Assembly (NCBI GenBank): GCA_905183005.1
Contig: CAJJDO010000036.1
Span: 248,001-312,000 of the forward strand
From: Paramecium pentaurelia
Taxonomy: Eukaryota; Ciliophora; Oligohymenophorea; Peniculida; Parameciidae
Direction of reading: 5' to 3'
DNA: 64,000 nt
Every line of letters starts with the position of its first letter. The stretch's first letter is position 1. This document shows, piece by piece, positions 24,746 to 37,697 of the stretch. Position numbers and translations under genes: made by a program. Under the pieces are notes generated by a model. It searched no databases, was not told the origin of the DNA, and was given only the letters and a program-made list of their open reading frames with translations.

Positions 24746-27700
24746 ATGGAAGATTTTAATGATGATGATATTCATATTTTTGTCACAAAATTTCAGGAGG
24801 AAAACTAGAAATCAACACTATAACTAGATGACATAATGAATCATAAAGAATTTTAAGGATAAAATTGTAATTCTATATAGAAAAATTTTAGAAATGATAA
24901 TCTTACAATAAGCAATCAAAAAAAAATAAGAATTAAATAAACAAATTATTCCAATATTAAGTAAGTAATTCACATCATTATAGAGTATCTTTAAAATAAA
25001 AATCTGCAATATAGAGATTTAGAAAAATAATTTTAGCAATAAAGAACATCATTAGAATAATTTAAGTAAAATATCTCATAATCATAAGTATAATAATGAT
25101 TTCAATAATAGGATGAAATTCAATAAGCATAAAATTCAATATTAAATTCTTAAATTGTTATTGAATAAGAATAAAAAATAGTAGATTTATAAAATATACA
25201 AATTGAACTTGAATAGAAAATAACAGAACTTGAATATGAGATAAATGGAATGAAGTCTGTAGATAAAAAAGTTTCATTACAAATCTCTAAATTAGAGAAA
25301 GCAGTATAATTTGAAAAATAATGTATCTATATAAACTTTACATACTTAGAAAATTCAATTTTATAATAGGAAAAGGCATCAATTGAATTGGAATTGAGAG
25401 CTGCAAAAGAAAATACTGGATTTGTAAAATATTTATCCTTATAGTTAGAATAGGATGTCAGTTAAACTTAATTAAAATGAGAGTGGAGTTAGTTTAACAA
25501 ATCAAGATGAATTAAATTTAAGAGAAAAAAACATATAATTAACTAGAGGTAATATTTAGCAAATATATAGATTAAATTAGATTTACAATCAGCAAAAAAA
25601 TAACATGATCTTTTAAGGGAAACATATGATAAACAAATAGATCAATTAAAAATTTAAATTGAAAATTATGCAAAAACTAATTTAGTGATAACAAATTAAG
25701 TTTAGGAATTAAAAAAAAAGTTGCAATTGACTCTTGAAGAAAAGGATAACTTTAAATCATAATTAGAAAAAATGGCTGATAGTAAAAATTTGGATGGAGA
25801 GTCAACTTTAAAAGAATGTAAAATAAAATTAAGAAAATACGAAAGCTTGTTATAAAAAGCTAATGCAGAAATAGAAATTAAAGACATATAAATACAAGAA
25901 TAACATTCTAATTAGTTAATTGATATCATCAATATAATAGAAAGCTATAATAAAGAGAATCTTCAAATTAACCAAAAATTATAATAATAAATTTAGGTTG
26001 TTGAAGAATTAAAACTATAAAAAGAAAATAAAAATGAGATTTAGGATATAGAAAAATGTAAATAATTAGAAGAGCAAATTAATAAATAGAAAATGACCAT
26101 ATAAAAATAAAAAAAATAAATTGAGTAACTTGAAAAGTCAAAGTAAGACTGTTTAGTAATTAGAAATTCAAAAGTTGAATATGAATAGCCAACCAAAATA
26201 GAGAATATTAGTATTGAAAACTAATCTATTAAAAAGACTTAAAATGTAGAATAAGAAAAGATTATTGATAATATAAATATCTAAACTTAATAACTAAATA
26301 TTACTAAATTATAAGAAGAAATATAGGAATTGTAAATTTAAAATGATGATTTAAAAAAACAATTATCTATTAAAAATAGTAGTGATTAATAATAATACGA
26401 ATAACTTTTAGTTTAACAATTATAATAAAAATTAGAAATAGAAAGAAATAATTTTGATTAATAGTAAACTTAATTATAATAAGAATTAGATAAATCAAAA
26501 TAATAAAATTAATTATTAGCAAAAAATTAAGAAAATTATCAAAATCAATAAATCAAATTAAATGAATATAAGTAAGAAATTTAAAACTTAATAAGTATTA
26601 ATGATTAGTTAAATTTATAAAAAAAAGATTAAGAAAAAAGCATAAATTAATTATAATCAAATTTAACAATTCTAAAAAATGATTTTGAAAAACTTTAAAA
26701 AGAATATCAAGTTTTAAAATAAGGAAAATTAGATAATGAAACTAAGAAATTAGAATATTTAAATCGTATTAAATCTTTATAAAATCAAAAGGAATAATTT
26801 GAACCTGACTCTATATTATCAACAATCTAAGGTTAAAATACTTAAGCTGAATAAAAAGAATCCAAAATTACTTAACTTTCAGAAAAGATAGAATAATAAA
26901 ATCATAAAATTCAATAATTAGAGATTATTGAAAAGAATTATAAATAATAAATAGAAGAACTTAAGAAAATTAATTAAATTGTTGATTCTTCTTAAATTTC
27001 AAAAAATCCTATTTAAGAATAAAAACAGAAAGAATAATAATTAATAAAGCAAATAAATACAATAAAATAAGAAAATTTAGAATTACTTTAATAAAATTAA
27101 TCATTTAAAAGTTTAATGGAAGAATATAAATTATAAAACGAAAAAGCTAATCATTAAAAATCTTTCTTTGAAAATTCAATTTAAGAATTGAAATTAATAT
27201 AAGTTAATCTTCAAAAAAAAATAAATGAATAAGAAGATAAGATCAATTTACTTAAAATATAGAGAGAATAGGATAGTAAGAAAATTATGGAAGCTGAAGA
27301 AATATTAAAATAAAAAACTGAATTAGAAAAATAAAATTAAAATTAAAATGATACCTTATCAAAACTGAGTTAGTAAATTGGATTACTTGAAAATGGAAAT
27401 TCAAATGAATATGTTGCTGCTTAAAAAGCAAAAATTATATAGCTTTAAAAAGAATTGGATAATTAAAAAGTTGAGATTAAAAACTTATATTAAGAAATAA
27501 AAAAGTATTAAGAAAAGGAGACTTAAATTAGAATTTATAAAGAAAGATTAGAAAAGAAATATTTAGAATAGATGACTGAATTATCAAATCATCAAGATGA
27601 AATGTATTTATAAATAAAGGAATTGAGATCTAAAGCTTAAATGAGTGATGATTATATCAAAAAAATTAAAGATCTTGAAATGAATCTTAAACATAAATAA

Positions 27701-27787
27701 GATTAATTATAAAGCTATTCTTAGAAAATATAAGAATAGACAGTTTATATTGATAAGCTTGAACATAAAATATAAGACCTAAAATGA
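24746..27787 (+). CDS. long coiled-coil protein (~986 aa)
   Basis: Introns 25088-25111 (24), 25424-25448 (25) and 25549-25580 (32); 986 residues. After an acidic start (MEDFNDDDIHIF) nearly the whole length is heptad-like, with E, K, Q, L and I dominating (for example LEQKITELEYEIN, LRETYDKQIDQLKIQIENYA). No motor or other globular domain. Very high TAA/TAG use for Gln. Such proteins in ciliates are often basal-body, epiplasm or trichocyst-tip scaffolds, or golgins. Which one cannot be told; extra in-phase introns could have been missed. Confidence 0.8.
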
Positions 27788-28227
27788 AAAAGTGATTTCT
27801 TATTCAAAACATTATATTTTATTGAAATCAATCATTTGTATGTTCTTTTTTATTCTATCATTTTTAGTTATCAAATTCACAATAATTCAAATATAATATC
27901 CCTTTAATTCAAAGTATTCATAAATTAATTTAATTATTTTTAGAACTATTATACTAAATAAATAGATTTAATACTAAAGATTATAATATCTGAAATGAGT
28001 ATTTTTTTGAAAATATTGCTATTAATTAATTTATATATGTATTCCTTTTATCCATTTTCATCTGTAGGTATTTAGATTTTTTTCATAAGTAAAAGAATAC
28101 TGTTTGCTATTATTCAATAAATATATAAGTAGTGTATTATAATTTTCACTGAATATTGTAAATGATTCACTATGATTATTCAATATATTTAAAATCTAAT
28201 ATTTATTTTTATTGTAAAAAAAAAAAA
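27788..28227. other. intergenic, 440 nt
   Basis: Spacer between two plus-strand genes; ends in a run of 13 A just before the next ATG. No coding frame or structured RNA recognised. Confidence 0.55.
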
Positions 28228-28677
28228 ATGAATACAAAGTCATTTGAGGTTTTGATTCACTCATAGTTTGCTTTCCATAAGTGCAGATCAGAAGTTCATA
28301 AATATGAAGATTGCAGACAAACTACATCACCTATTCCTAAAGATCCAAGGTTATGTAGAGATAAAGCAAGAGAATTGGTTGGATGTTATAAAGAGGCGTA
28401 ATTATTGGTAAAAAAAGGTTAGCGAAAGGATGCATCCTCTATGCTTGGCACCATTTAATGATGTAAGGGAATGTGTTTTTAAGGCTGATGGCAATATCTT
28501 TAATTGTAAAAAGGAGGCACAGTAATTTGTTGATTGTTAAATGGATTAAGAAAAATATTAAGATTTCTTATCTGTAATTAAAATAATCAATCAAACTAGC
28601 TTTCAACTGATAAATAGAAAGAAGCCTTATAATTTGATTTCTTTAACTACAGAGGACATTTTGACAAATATAGTTGA
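28228..28677 (+). CDS. NDUFA8-like complex I subunit with four CX9C motifs
   Basis: Predicted accessory subunit of respiratory complex I in the intermembrane space, folded by the MIA40 disulfide relay. Introns 28398-28422 (25) and 28574-28599 (26); 132 residues. Four CX9C motifs in two CHCH pairs: CRSEVHKYEDC, CRDKARELVGC, CLAPFNDVREC and CKKEAQQFVDC. This quadruple pattern is the NDUFA8/PGIV hallmark. Reading through the first intron would need a 1-nt frameshift in an A7 run, while splicing restores frame and the usual spacing between CX9C motifs 2 and 3. COX-assembly CHCH proteins are the alternative. Confidence 0.8.
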
Positions 28678-29526
28678 AGATGCATTGATTATTAAATAAA
28701 ATACATAATGCCTAATATAATTAAAAACATTAACAAATAGAAAATAAGAAGAGCTTAATTCAAATTTTAGTTTACTTAATGATTAAATAATCAATTCTTT
28801 TAAGAATCATATTTTAATAGTTTCTTCAACTTGAATTTTAATGGTTTTTATTGATAATTGTTAATTTATGAGAATTAAGACTAAAATTAATGTAAACTAT
28901 AAAGTTAAATTCTTAAATTTAAATAGATTCATATTTTGAAGAGTTTAAAATTTAGATTTATCTTTTAATAAATATCTTTTTTTTATATTAAGATTAAAAT
29001 GAGGAACATCATATATTGTTAAATGTTTCAAATTTTATAAATTACATATAAAATTAATTTAAATATTATGATAAATCTAAATCAATAAATTATACAAATT
29101 TCCCATTGATTATTTGAAAAAAATAGGAAACCTATTTATTTAATTTTAAAATGATATAATTAAATAAGTAAATATAAGTTTAAACCCATCTTTTAACATA
29201 TGTTTATTAATTTTATTCAATATTGACATTATATTTAAAGCAATAGTCCTTTGAAATATATTGAATGGTAAGTTTTTAATAAAATAAATATTAAATCATT
29301 ATGATTTATTTAATTATTTGTATTAATAAATCAAACTAAAAATATTTAATATACATTATTAAGTTAAATATATGATATTTTATTTTAATATTAAAACATA
29401 AAAGGAATGAATGAATGGATCAAAAAGTTAATTAACGATTAGTTTGACTTACTATTTTGTTGAGTTTTTTATATAAGTAATTTAGAATTTATTATTCTAA
29501 TAAATTTATATTATATTATTACTGTT
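28678..29526. other. intergenic, 849 nt
   Basis: Long AT-rich spacer between two plus-strand genes, one of the longest here. No coding-like frame, tandem repeat or RNA gene found by eye. Confidence 0.55.
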
Positions 29527-31160
29527 ATGAAAAGTTTAAATTACCGATTTCCTCATTCAAGACAGGATTCTGGATAAATGAACATAGTTAGATCATAATT
29601 ACCTTAAGGGTAATAAGTGATTAATGTGTTAAATAAGTAAGAAGTTATGTAAATCAAAAGCCGCTAAAATGAATAAAATTGTGATAGATCACCTGCTCCT
29701 ATGGTACATGGGTTACAAAAATTCGCAGTACCTTCTAGCTAATAATCATCAGCAAATCATTCAAAGAAGTCTTCGATTTCAAAATAATAGTAACCAAAAT
29801 AAATAGGTTTTCTTAACTACTTGATTCTTAAAGATAAATCATAAATTATATAAGATGAAGAAAAAGAAAGTTAAGAATTATTGTTTATATTTAGATATTA
29901 ATGAAACTGTAGTTTAAAAGAATATGTTTAATTTTTAATTTGTAATTGGTATTGGTGGATTTGGTAAAGTTTGGAAGGTGGAATATAAAAAAAATGGTTA
30001 GATATATGCAATGAAAGAAATGTCCAAAGCTTTGTATGTTATCTATATGTATTTTAGAATTATTGCAAAAAAAAGTGTTAATTCTGTTATGAATGAAAGA
30101 AACATATTGAGTAATCTTAAGCATCCGTAATTATTTAATCAAATATAGATTTTTAGTTAACATATATTATGCATTTTAAGACCGTGAAAATCTTTTCTTA
30201 GTTTTAGATTATATGTAAGGAGGAGATCTAAGATATCATATTGGAAAAATGAGAAGATTCTCAGAGGATCAAACAAGTATCAATTTATTTAAAACATAGG
30301 ATTTTTTATGGCTTGCATATTTTTAGGTTTAGAATATATGCATTCTAAAAATAGTCTTCATAGAGATATCAAACCAGAAAATCTAGTACTTGATAAAAAT
30401 GGTAATACATCGAAAAATATGTTTTAGGTTATATTAGAATAACTGATCTTGGAATAGCTAGAATTTAAAGGCCTGATAATGCTTAAGATACATCAGGTAC
30501 TCCTGGATATATGGGTATAATTTTGAGTAAATTTTGTTAGCACCTGAAGTAATGTGTAGATAAAACCATTCTTTTGCTGTAGATTATTTTGCTTTGGGAG
30601 TGATTGGATATGAATTTATGTTGGGAAAAGTAAAATATTGTTTTCATAAATAGAGACCTTATACTGGTAGATCAAGAAAGGAAATAAGAGATTAGATTCT
30701 TGCAAAATAAGTACAAATAAAAAGGTCTGAGATTCCTGATAATTGGTCATTAGAATCTGCAGATTTTATAAATAGAGTACAATTAATAATTTATAAATTT
30801 AAAAGTTAATATAAAGAAAGCCTGCAAATAGATTAGGATTTAATGGTCCTCATGAATTGAGACAACATTCCTGGTTTAAGAATTTTCCATGGTAGAAATT
30901 AATGAATAAAGAATTGAAATCTCCATATATTCCTAATGTATTAAAATTTTAAATAATTTAGTAAAATGAAGATAATTTTGATGCTAGATAAATATCAATT
31001 GAGGATGATGAAAATAATGAGCTTATTTAATCGCATTCAATTATGTTAAGAAGAAATTCAATATAATGTATTATTGTTTAATATAAAAATAGCTTAATTT
31101 TCTGGATATGAAATGGATAATTTTAGTGATAAATAGAATACATAGTTTAATAATTTTTGA
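29527..31160 (+). CDS. AGC-family protein kinase (STK32/YANK-like)
   Basis: Ser/Thr kinase. Eleven exons; introns 29870-29894, 30034-30057, 30127-30148, 30277-30299, 30402-30427, 30515-30540, 30630-30653, 30777-30805, 30938-30961 and 31068-31092; 461 residues. The first ~115 residues are Q/S-rich. Kinase motifs: GIGGFGKVWKVEY, AMKEMSKAL, GGDLRYHIGKMRRFSEDQ, HRDIKPENLVLDKNG, ITDLGIAR with Leu for the usual Phe in DFG, TSGTPGYMAPEVM, and AVDYFALGVIGYEFMLGKRP. A C-tail ending FSGYEMDNF resembles an AGC hydrophobic motif. GGDLRYH points to the STK32 group. The 30938 intron is in phase and could be retained. Confidence 0.88.
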
Positions 31161-31258
31161 TAATCATTACATTATAAATCTTATTTGTAAACATTCAATT
31201 GAAATCATTATGATGGTTTAATAAAAAATATAAAATTATATATTTATATAATTATAAA

Positions 31259-34200
31259 ATGTCATTAAATTTAAGTGATTTGATCAATCAATCATTAGAC
31301 AAAATCAAAAAGGTAATATCAAAAAAATAATCTGAATTGAAATAGCTCATAGAAGAAACTCAATGTAAATATATTTATTATTAAAAAGAGATTAAGGATT
31401 ATTATGATGCAAATCACTTAATAAAAGTGTATTAATAGTGTATTGAATCAAAATAAGCTAAATTGATTGAATTGGCATTATTTGATATAAAAGTAAAACT
31501 CTAAAATATCATAGAATATTGTAGATTAGGGTTTTTTAGCAGGAGAGTAAATTATAGGAGAAAAAAGAGCAATTGAGATAGCATTAGATTTGGTGATGTA
31601 AACTCAATAGGAGAAGGAAGAGACTGTTTAAATAAATATGATAAAAGCAATATAAGCTATAATGACAAATAAAAAACATCATATCTATGGGGAATCTGTG
31701 ACAAGAGTATTTTCACTATTAATAAATTTGCATTCAGGTAGACAATATAATAATATTAATTAGTTTCAAAGATTGTTGCAATTATAAATACTAGTAAAGA
31801 GGCTTGCCAAAAGATTGTTAGTACATATTTTACAAGACTTGAAGATTATGGAATTCTTATAGAAGAGGAATATTAATTAGCAATTTAATAATAACATAAT
31901 TATGGAGTATTAGTTTTTGGGAAATGCAAAGCTTAAGTTAATGCTGAATAATACATGAAATCTTTAATGACATCTATTGTTGATGAAGTTTAAATTTATT
32001 GTGAAAGAAGATCAATATATGAAAGACAATAAGAAGATTTAAATAAAATTAAGGTGATTGACTTAAATTTACATGAACCTAGTTTAAGAAATGTTACAAT
32101 AGATAACAATTAAATATAAGTTAATTTAGTTAATGAGATGAATATAAAAAATGGTAAGTTTGGTTGGTGTATTGTTTGTAGAAGACAAGCATCATAATAT
32201 TGTAAAAATACTAAAGTACCAATATGTAGTAAAGAATGCAAATTTATACATTTAAATTAGATGTTAAGTTTTTCTTAATCTAATTAATATTCTATTTTTA
32301 GTTAATAATATGAAAAAGATGCTTATGAAATATTAGAAATGCTTTGTTAATTGAGTTATAGAGATCCTTAGAATCCATAATTAGTTTAATTAATTATAAA
32401 ATGTAAAGTTCTTTCTTTGGAATTAATATATGATGCTTTAGCTCAAAGTGACATCATATTGTAAAATAAACCTAAATTAATATTAATATTGAAAGAATAG
32501 TTATTAGAATCATTGCTTAAGAATTCTCTTTCAGCTGAAAAATAATTATTAATATTGACATTAAATATTTTCATTTAATTGATTTGGAAAGTAAGAAGCC
32601 ATTTAAAAAAAGAATTAGAAGCTTTAATAGAAAATGTTTATTTTAAATTTTTGGAGAGTAGTAATAGTTCTTTTGATCATAAATAATATACTTTGAAAGT
32701 TTTCAATAAAATTCTTACTCGTCCGAAAGTTGTTATAGAAATATTTGTAAATTATGATTGTTCAGTAGGATAGAATAATTTACTTAAGAAAATTTTAGAT
32801 ATGCAATGTCGAATTATTTAAGGAAGATATAATAAACAAGAATATTAAGCTACAATATCTTATAATCAAGAAATATATCTTAAATCTTTATGTTTAGATA
32901 ATTATTGTGGATATGTAAGAAGTTTAAAAGAATATTGTGAATAATATGAAGATTCACAAAATGTTGTTTAAATTTAATCACATGATGAATAAGAAGATAC
33001 TATTATTTAATAACATTAATTATCATAGGATCCACTTGAAAAATAGAAATAAATGAAATTAGAAATGAATAAGGCTGTTCAAAAATTTAATTTTAAACCT
33101 GAACATTGTATTAAACATTTAATTGCCGTTTAATATATGGAAAACAGAGATCCTCAAATATTTGCTTAATTTCTTTGGGAAAATAGAGATTTAAATAAAG
33201 ATAAATTAGGAGAATTATTTGGTAGTTCAAATGAATTTGATTAGAAAGTGTTTTCATTATATGTAGATATTATGAATTTTAAAGGATTATAAGTAGATGA
33301 GGGTTTAAGATATATGTTAGAATTCTTTACTTTACCAGGAGAATCATAATAAATAGATAGAATTATGGAAAAATTTGCTTCAAAATATTGTGTAGACAAT
33401 CCTGGAATTTATTAATCAGCATAGGCTGCATATACACTTTCATATTTACTTATGATGTTATAAACAGATTTACATAATGAAAGAAATCTAGATAAAATGA
33501 CTTTTGCTCAATTTACTAATTTAGCTAAGGGGATTAATGATGGAGAAAATCTTCCTTAAGAAATGTTATAAGGTTTTTATACAAGGATTTAAAAGACACC
33601 ATTGGCTTTACATGCAAAAGAATAAGCAAAGAGGGCATTAGAATAAGCAAATTAAGTAGATTTTAGAAAGAGACATGCAATCTTAGCTAAAGAGGCAGAA
33701 GATTCATTAAAAAAATGGTTTAAAGAACATTCAAATTAAGATGCATTCTATTATGTAAATTCAATAGAACATATGAAATCTTTATTATAATAAACATGGA
33801 GTGTAATATTTGCATCAATAAGTGTATTTTTAGAATAGACTGATGATTAAAAATAAATATAATTATGCTTTGAAACAATATAAGCATTTATTTAATTGAT
33901 GGGTAGATTTGATCTAGATGAAGAAAAAGATACATTTATTAGTTTTCTATATAGATATTGTACAAATATCCCAAATACTTATAAATAAATATTGGGAGTA
34001 CAAACTTTGATTAAAGTTACTTTATAAAGTGGATAATATTTACGTAAAAGTTGGAAGATTGCTTTACAATTAATATCAAGATTAGAATAATTACATCAAG
34101 TAGTAAAGAAAATAAAAGTAGACTCACCTTACAAAGAGACTTATAATTAAGATGACATAATTAATATTGAAAGATTGTTTTAATAAATATAATATGATCA

Positions 34201-36198
34201 GATTGATAAAATATTTAATAGTTCAATTAATTTGGATTCCAATTCAATATTAGAATTTATTAGAGCATTATGTGAATTATCTATAGAGGAAATTAAATAT
34301 AATAGAATATTTTTATTAAGTAGAGTGATTGAAGTTGCTGATTTTAATATGAATAGAATTAAAATTATCTGGTCTAGAATGTGGGAAATCATGAGAGAAC
34401 ATTTTCTTGAAGTTGGATGTCTCAAAAATGTAGATGTTGCAATCTATGCTATAGATTAATTAAAATAATTAAGTTGCAAATTCTTATAATAACCTGAATT
34501 GATTAATTATCATTTCTAAAAAGAATTTCTTCTACCATTTGAATAAATATTTAGTCATACTTAAGCTTAATAGTAAAATAAGATATAATTGAAAGAATAT
34601 TTATTATCTTGTATGTGTATGATTACCAATATCTGTTTCAATTCAATTAAAAGTGGATGGAAAATTATTATGAGTATTGTAAACTAAGCTCTATAAGATG
34701 ATTAATAATAATTAGTTAGATTATGTGTTTAGATTACTGATAAAATTATGGAAGATGTGAATAATTAATAAGTATATTCCGAAATTTATCTGGAACTTAT
34801 ATAAGCATTAATTAAATTGACAAAAAATTAAGATATTAGTATAGTTTCAAATTCGATTAAACAATTAAAAGTTTTAGTTGATCACATTGTTTAAATCAAA
34901 AGAGATGATAACAAATATTTAGATTAATTATGGATTCCTGTTTTATCAGCTCTATCCATTTTATATAGTGATGATAGAGTAGCTGTATAATAATAAAGTG
35001 TTAATACTTTATTTGAATTATTAAAAATACATGGTGAATAATAATCTAATGAATTTTGGAAAATGATTATGAGAGGTGTGATAAAACCATTATTTGATGA
35101 AATATAGTTTTCTAAATTATAATTTACAAAACAATCATAAACAAAATAATAGGTTATCTAAAATTGTAAAATTACCTTTTATTTATTCACAGATCTAGTT
35201 GTACTTTATATTTAATAAATGCAACCTTGTTTAAATGATTTAATTGATATTTATATTTAACTAGTGTTGTAAACATAAGATGTAATATTTTTAATTTATT
35301 TAAGTTTCTTTCAACTTTATGTCTAGATTCACTTAAAACCATAATTAAATAGGGAGGACAATCATTTACAGATGAAAACTGGACTGTTATTATTGAATAA
35401 ATATAACATCTTTTGTAATAATGTTCCCCTAATGAATTGTTTGAGGCTTATAATTTGGATGAAGATTTTTAGAAACCTTTGAATGAATTATTAAAAGAGG
35501 AAATAAGACCTAAAAAGTTTAGTTTTAAAATTAATGCCTATGAATGCACTTCAAAATAATCTATTCAATATAAATGTCTAGAAATTCTTGAGCTTTAGGC
35601 TATTTAATTTAATAACTCAATATCTTAATAACATAAACAATAAATTTTAACAATTTTTACTGAGTAATATTAAAAATGCAAGATATTTAATACACATTTA
35701 TATATGAGATATTTTTTAGAATAATGGGCTATGTAATGGAATAGAGTAAAGAATGGATTAGAAGATTTAGATGAATTAATTGATAATTAAAATACTAATA
35801 AATAATTAAGTTTTATAAATTAAGAATTTATTTCGGCAAAAGTTATAGTTAAATTAACATCCAAACCTTTAGAATTTATTGAATAATTAATTTAAAGATT
35901 TAGTGATGCTTACAATGGATTTTAATAACCTATACACAAACCTGAAACTTTGAATGGCTGTTTAGAATAACTTAGATACTCAGAATCCTAAACTTTAATA
36001 AGCATATCTCAAATTTTATTTATGGAAAGTGTTTTTCCAATTTTATAGATTAATTTACAATAGAAAATAGTTAGTAAATGGCTTATTTAATTATTAAAAT
36101 TGGGATTGAATGCATAAAATGTAGAAAATAGAGAATATAATAAAACTTTAGTAAATTTATTAGAAGAAATAATAAATTGTGAGAATAATTAATATTGA
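31259..36198 (+). CDS. large Sec7-domain ARF guanine-nucleotide exchange factor (BIG/GBF class)
   Basis: Activates ARF GTPases for vesicle budding at Golgi or endosome. Introns 31493-31514 (22), 31738-31763 (26) and 35282-35304 (23, ends AAG); 1,622 residues, the right size for BIG/GBF. N-terminal DCB/HUS-like helical region, Sec7 domain at about residues 590-780 with the glutamate finger (FTLPGESQQIDRIMEKFA), MMLQTDLHNERN and MTFAQFTNLAKGIN, then ~840 residues of HDS-type helices. Near residue 287 lies a zinc-finger-like insert, CIVCRRQASQYC followed by PICSKECKFIH, not a usual part of these GEFs. BIG and GBF cannot be told apart by eye. Confidence 0.9.
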
Positions 36199-36346
36199 AT
36201 TTATTAAATAAAATGGAATATATGTTTTCAATTCAAATCTACCTCTTAAGTAATAAAATGATATTGTTATCTTATATTAAACAATAATATAAGTACTTAA
36301 CAATTAGAGTCTTACATCAATTATTTATATTTAATATTATATATCA

Positions 36347-37643
36347 ATGAATGTTTACGTAGTTGGCGTTGGAATGACGAAGTTTATAAAACCTGGTCGA
36401 GATGGAAACCCTGACTACCCACAAATGGCAGCTTAGGCTACTAAAAGAGCTCTTAGAGATGCTAATATTCCTTACTCATCTGTTTAAGTAGCTTCTATAG
36501 GATATGTATATGGCGACTCAACATGTGGATAGAGAGCATTGTATGAAGTTGGAATGAGTGGAATTCCAGTATATAATGTTAATAACAATTGTTCAACAGG
36601 GTCTAGTGCTTTACATATGGTGACTTAACTATTAAAAGGAGGACTATATGATTGTGCATTGGCACTTGGATTTGAAAAAATGGAAAAAGGATCATTGAAT
36701 ATGAAATTCCCAGATAGAACATAACCACTTGATAAAATAGTTCTAAAAACAATGGAAATGGGAGAACAAAGCACTGCTCCATTTGCACCTTAAATCTTTG
36801 GAAATGCAGGAATTGAACATATGAAAAAATATGGTACAAAACCAGAACATTTTGCACTTATAGCATATAAAAACCATCTACATTCAACTAGAAATCCATA
36901 TAGTTAATTCAGAGATAAATACACCCTTTAAGAAATTATTACATCCCCAAAGATACATGGTCCTTTAACAAAACTTTAATGTTGTCCAACATCTGATGGA
37001 GCAGCTGCAGCTATTGTCTGTACAGAAAAATTTGTACTTCAACATAATTTACAAGATTAAGCAGTGTAAATCTTAGGAATTACAATGACTACAGATAGTG
37101 AAAAAACATTCACTGATTAGAGTTTGATGAACTTAGCTGGATATGAAATGAGCAAAAGAGCTGCTTAATAAGTTTATTAATAAACAGGTGTTAAGCCTTC
37201 TTAGATTGGAGTTTGCGAATTGCATGATTGTTTTTCAGCAAATGAATTAATTACATATGAAGCTTTAGGTCTATGTGAAGAAGGGAAAGCTGGAGATTTT
37301 ATAGATAAAGGATATAACACTTATGGTGGACGCGTAGTTGTGAATGTAAATATATATAATTTATATTTTTCAGCCTTCTGGTGGACTTATATCTAAAGGA
37401 CATCCATTAGGTGCAACTGGTTTAGCTTAATGTGCAGAATTATGTTGGTAATTAAGGGGAATGGCAGAAGAAAGATAGGTTCCTGGATTACAATATGCTT
37501 TATAACATAATATTGGTTTGGGAGGAGCTTGCATAGTTGCTCTGTATAAGAAATATAATACAAAATCAGGAAGACCAAGAAAAGATCAAACATCTAATCC
37601 TGATATACTTGAAAAATTAGAATAATAATAACCAAAATTATGA
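36347..37643 (+). CDS. SCP-x type 3-ketoacyl-CoA thiolase
   Basis: Thiolytic cleavage of 3-oxoacyl-CoA, especially branched chains or sterol side chains, in peroxisomes. One 28-nt intron (37346-37373); 422 residues, thiolase domain only, without the SCP2 sterol-carrier domain. Motifs: NNNCSTGSSALHM with the acyl-accepting Cys, CELHDCFSANEL, and SGGLISKGHPLGATGLAQ with the catalytic His. The protein ends in PKL, close to but not identical with a PTS1 signal. The intron end restores VVNPSGGL. High confidence in family. Confidence 0.93.
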
Positions 37644-37697
37644 ATTTATACATTAAAAATACAGAAAAATTAATGCAAATTTAGTTTTTAGTAATTT

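Noticed and set aside
28398..28422. Apparent +1 frameshift in an A7 run of the NDUFA8-like gene
   Set aside because: A 25-nt GT...AG intron restores the frame and gives the usual spacing between the CX9C motifs, so no frameshift is needed.
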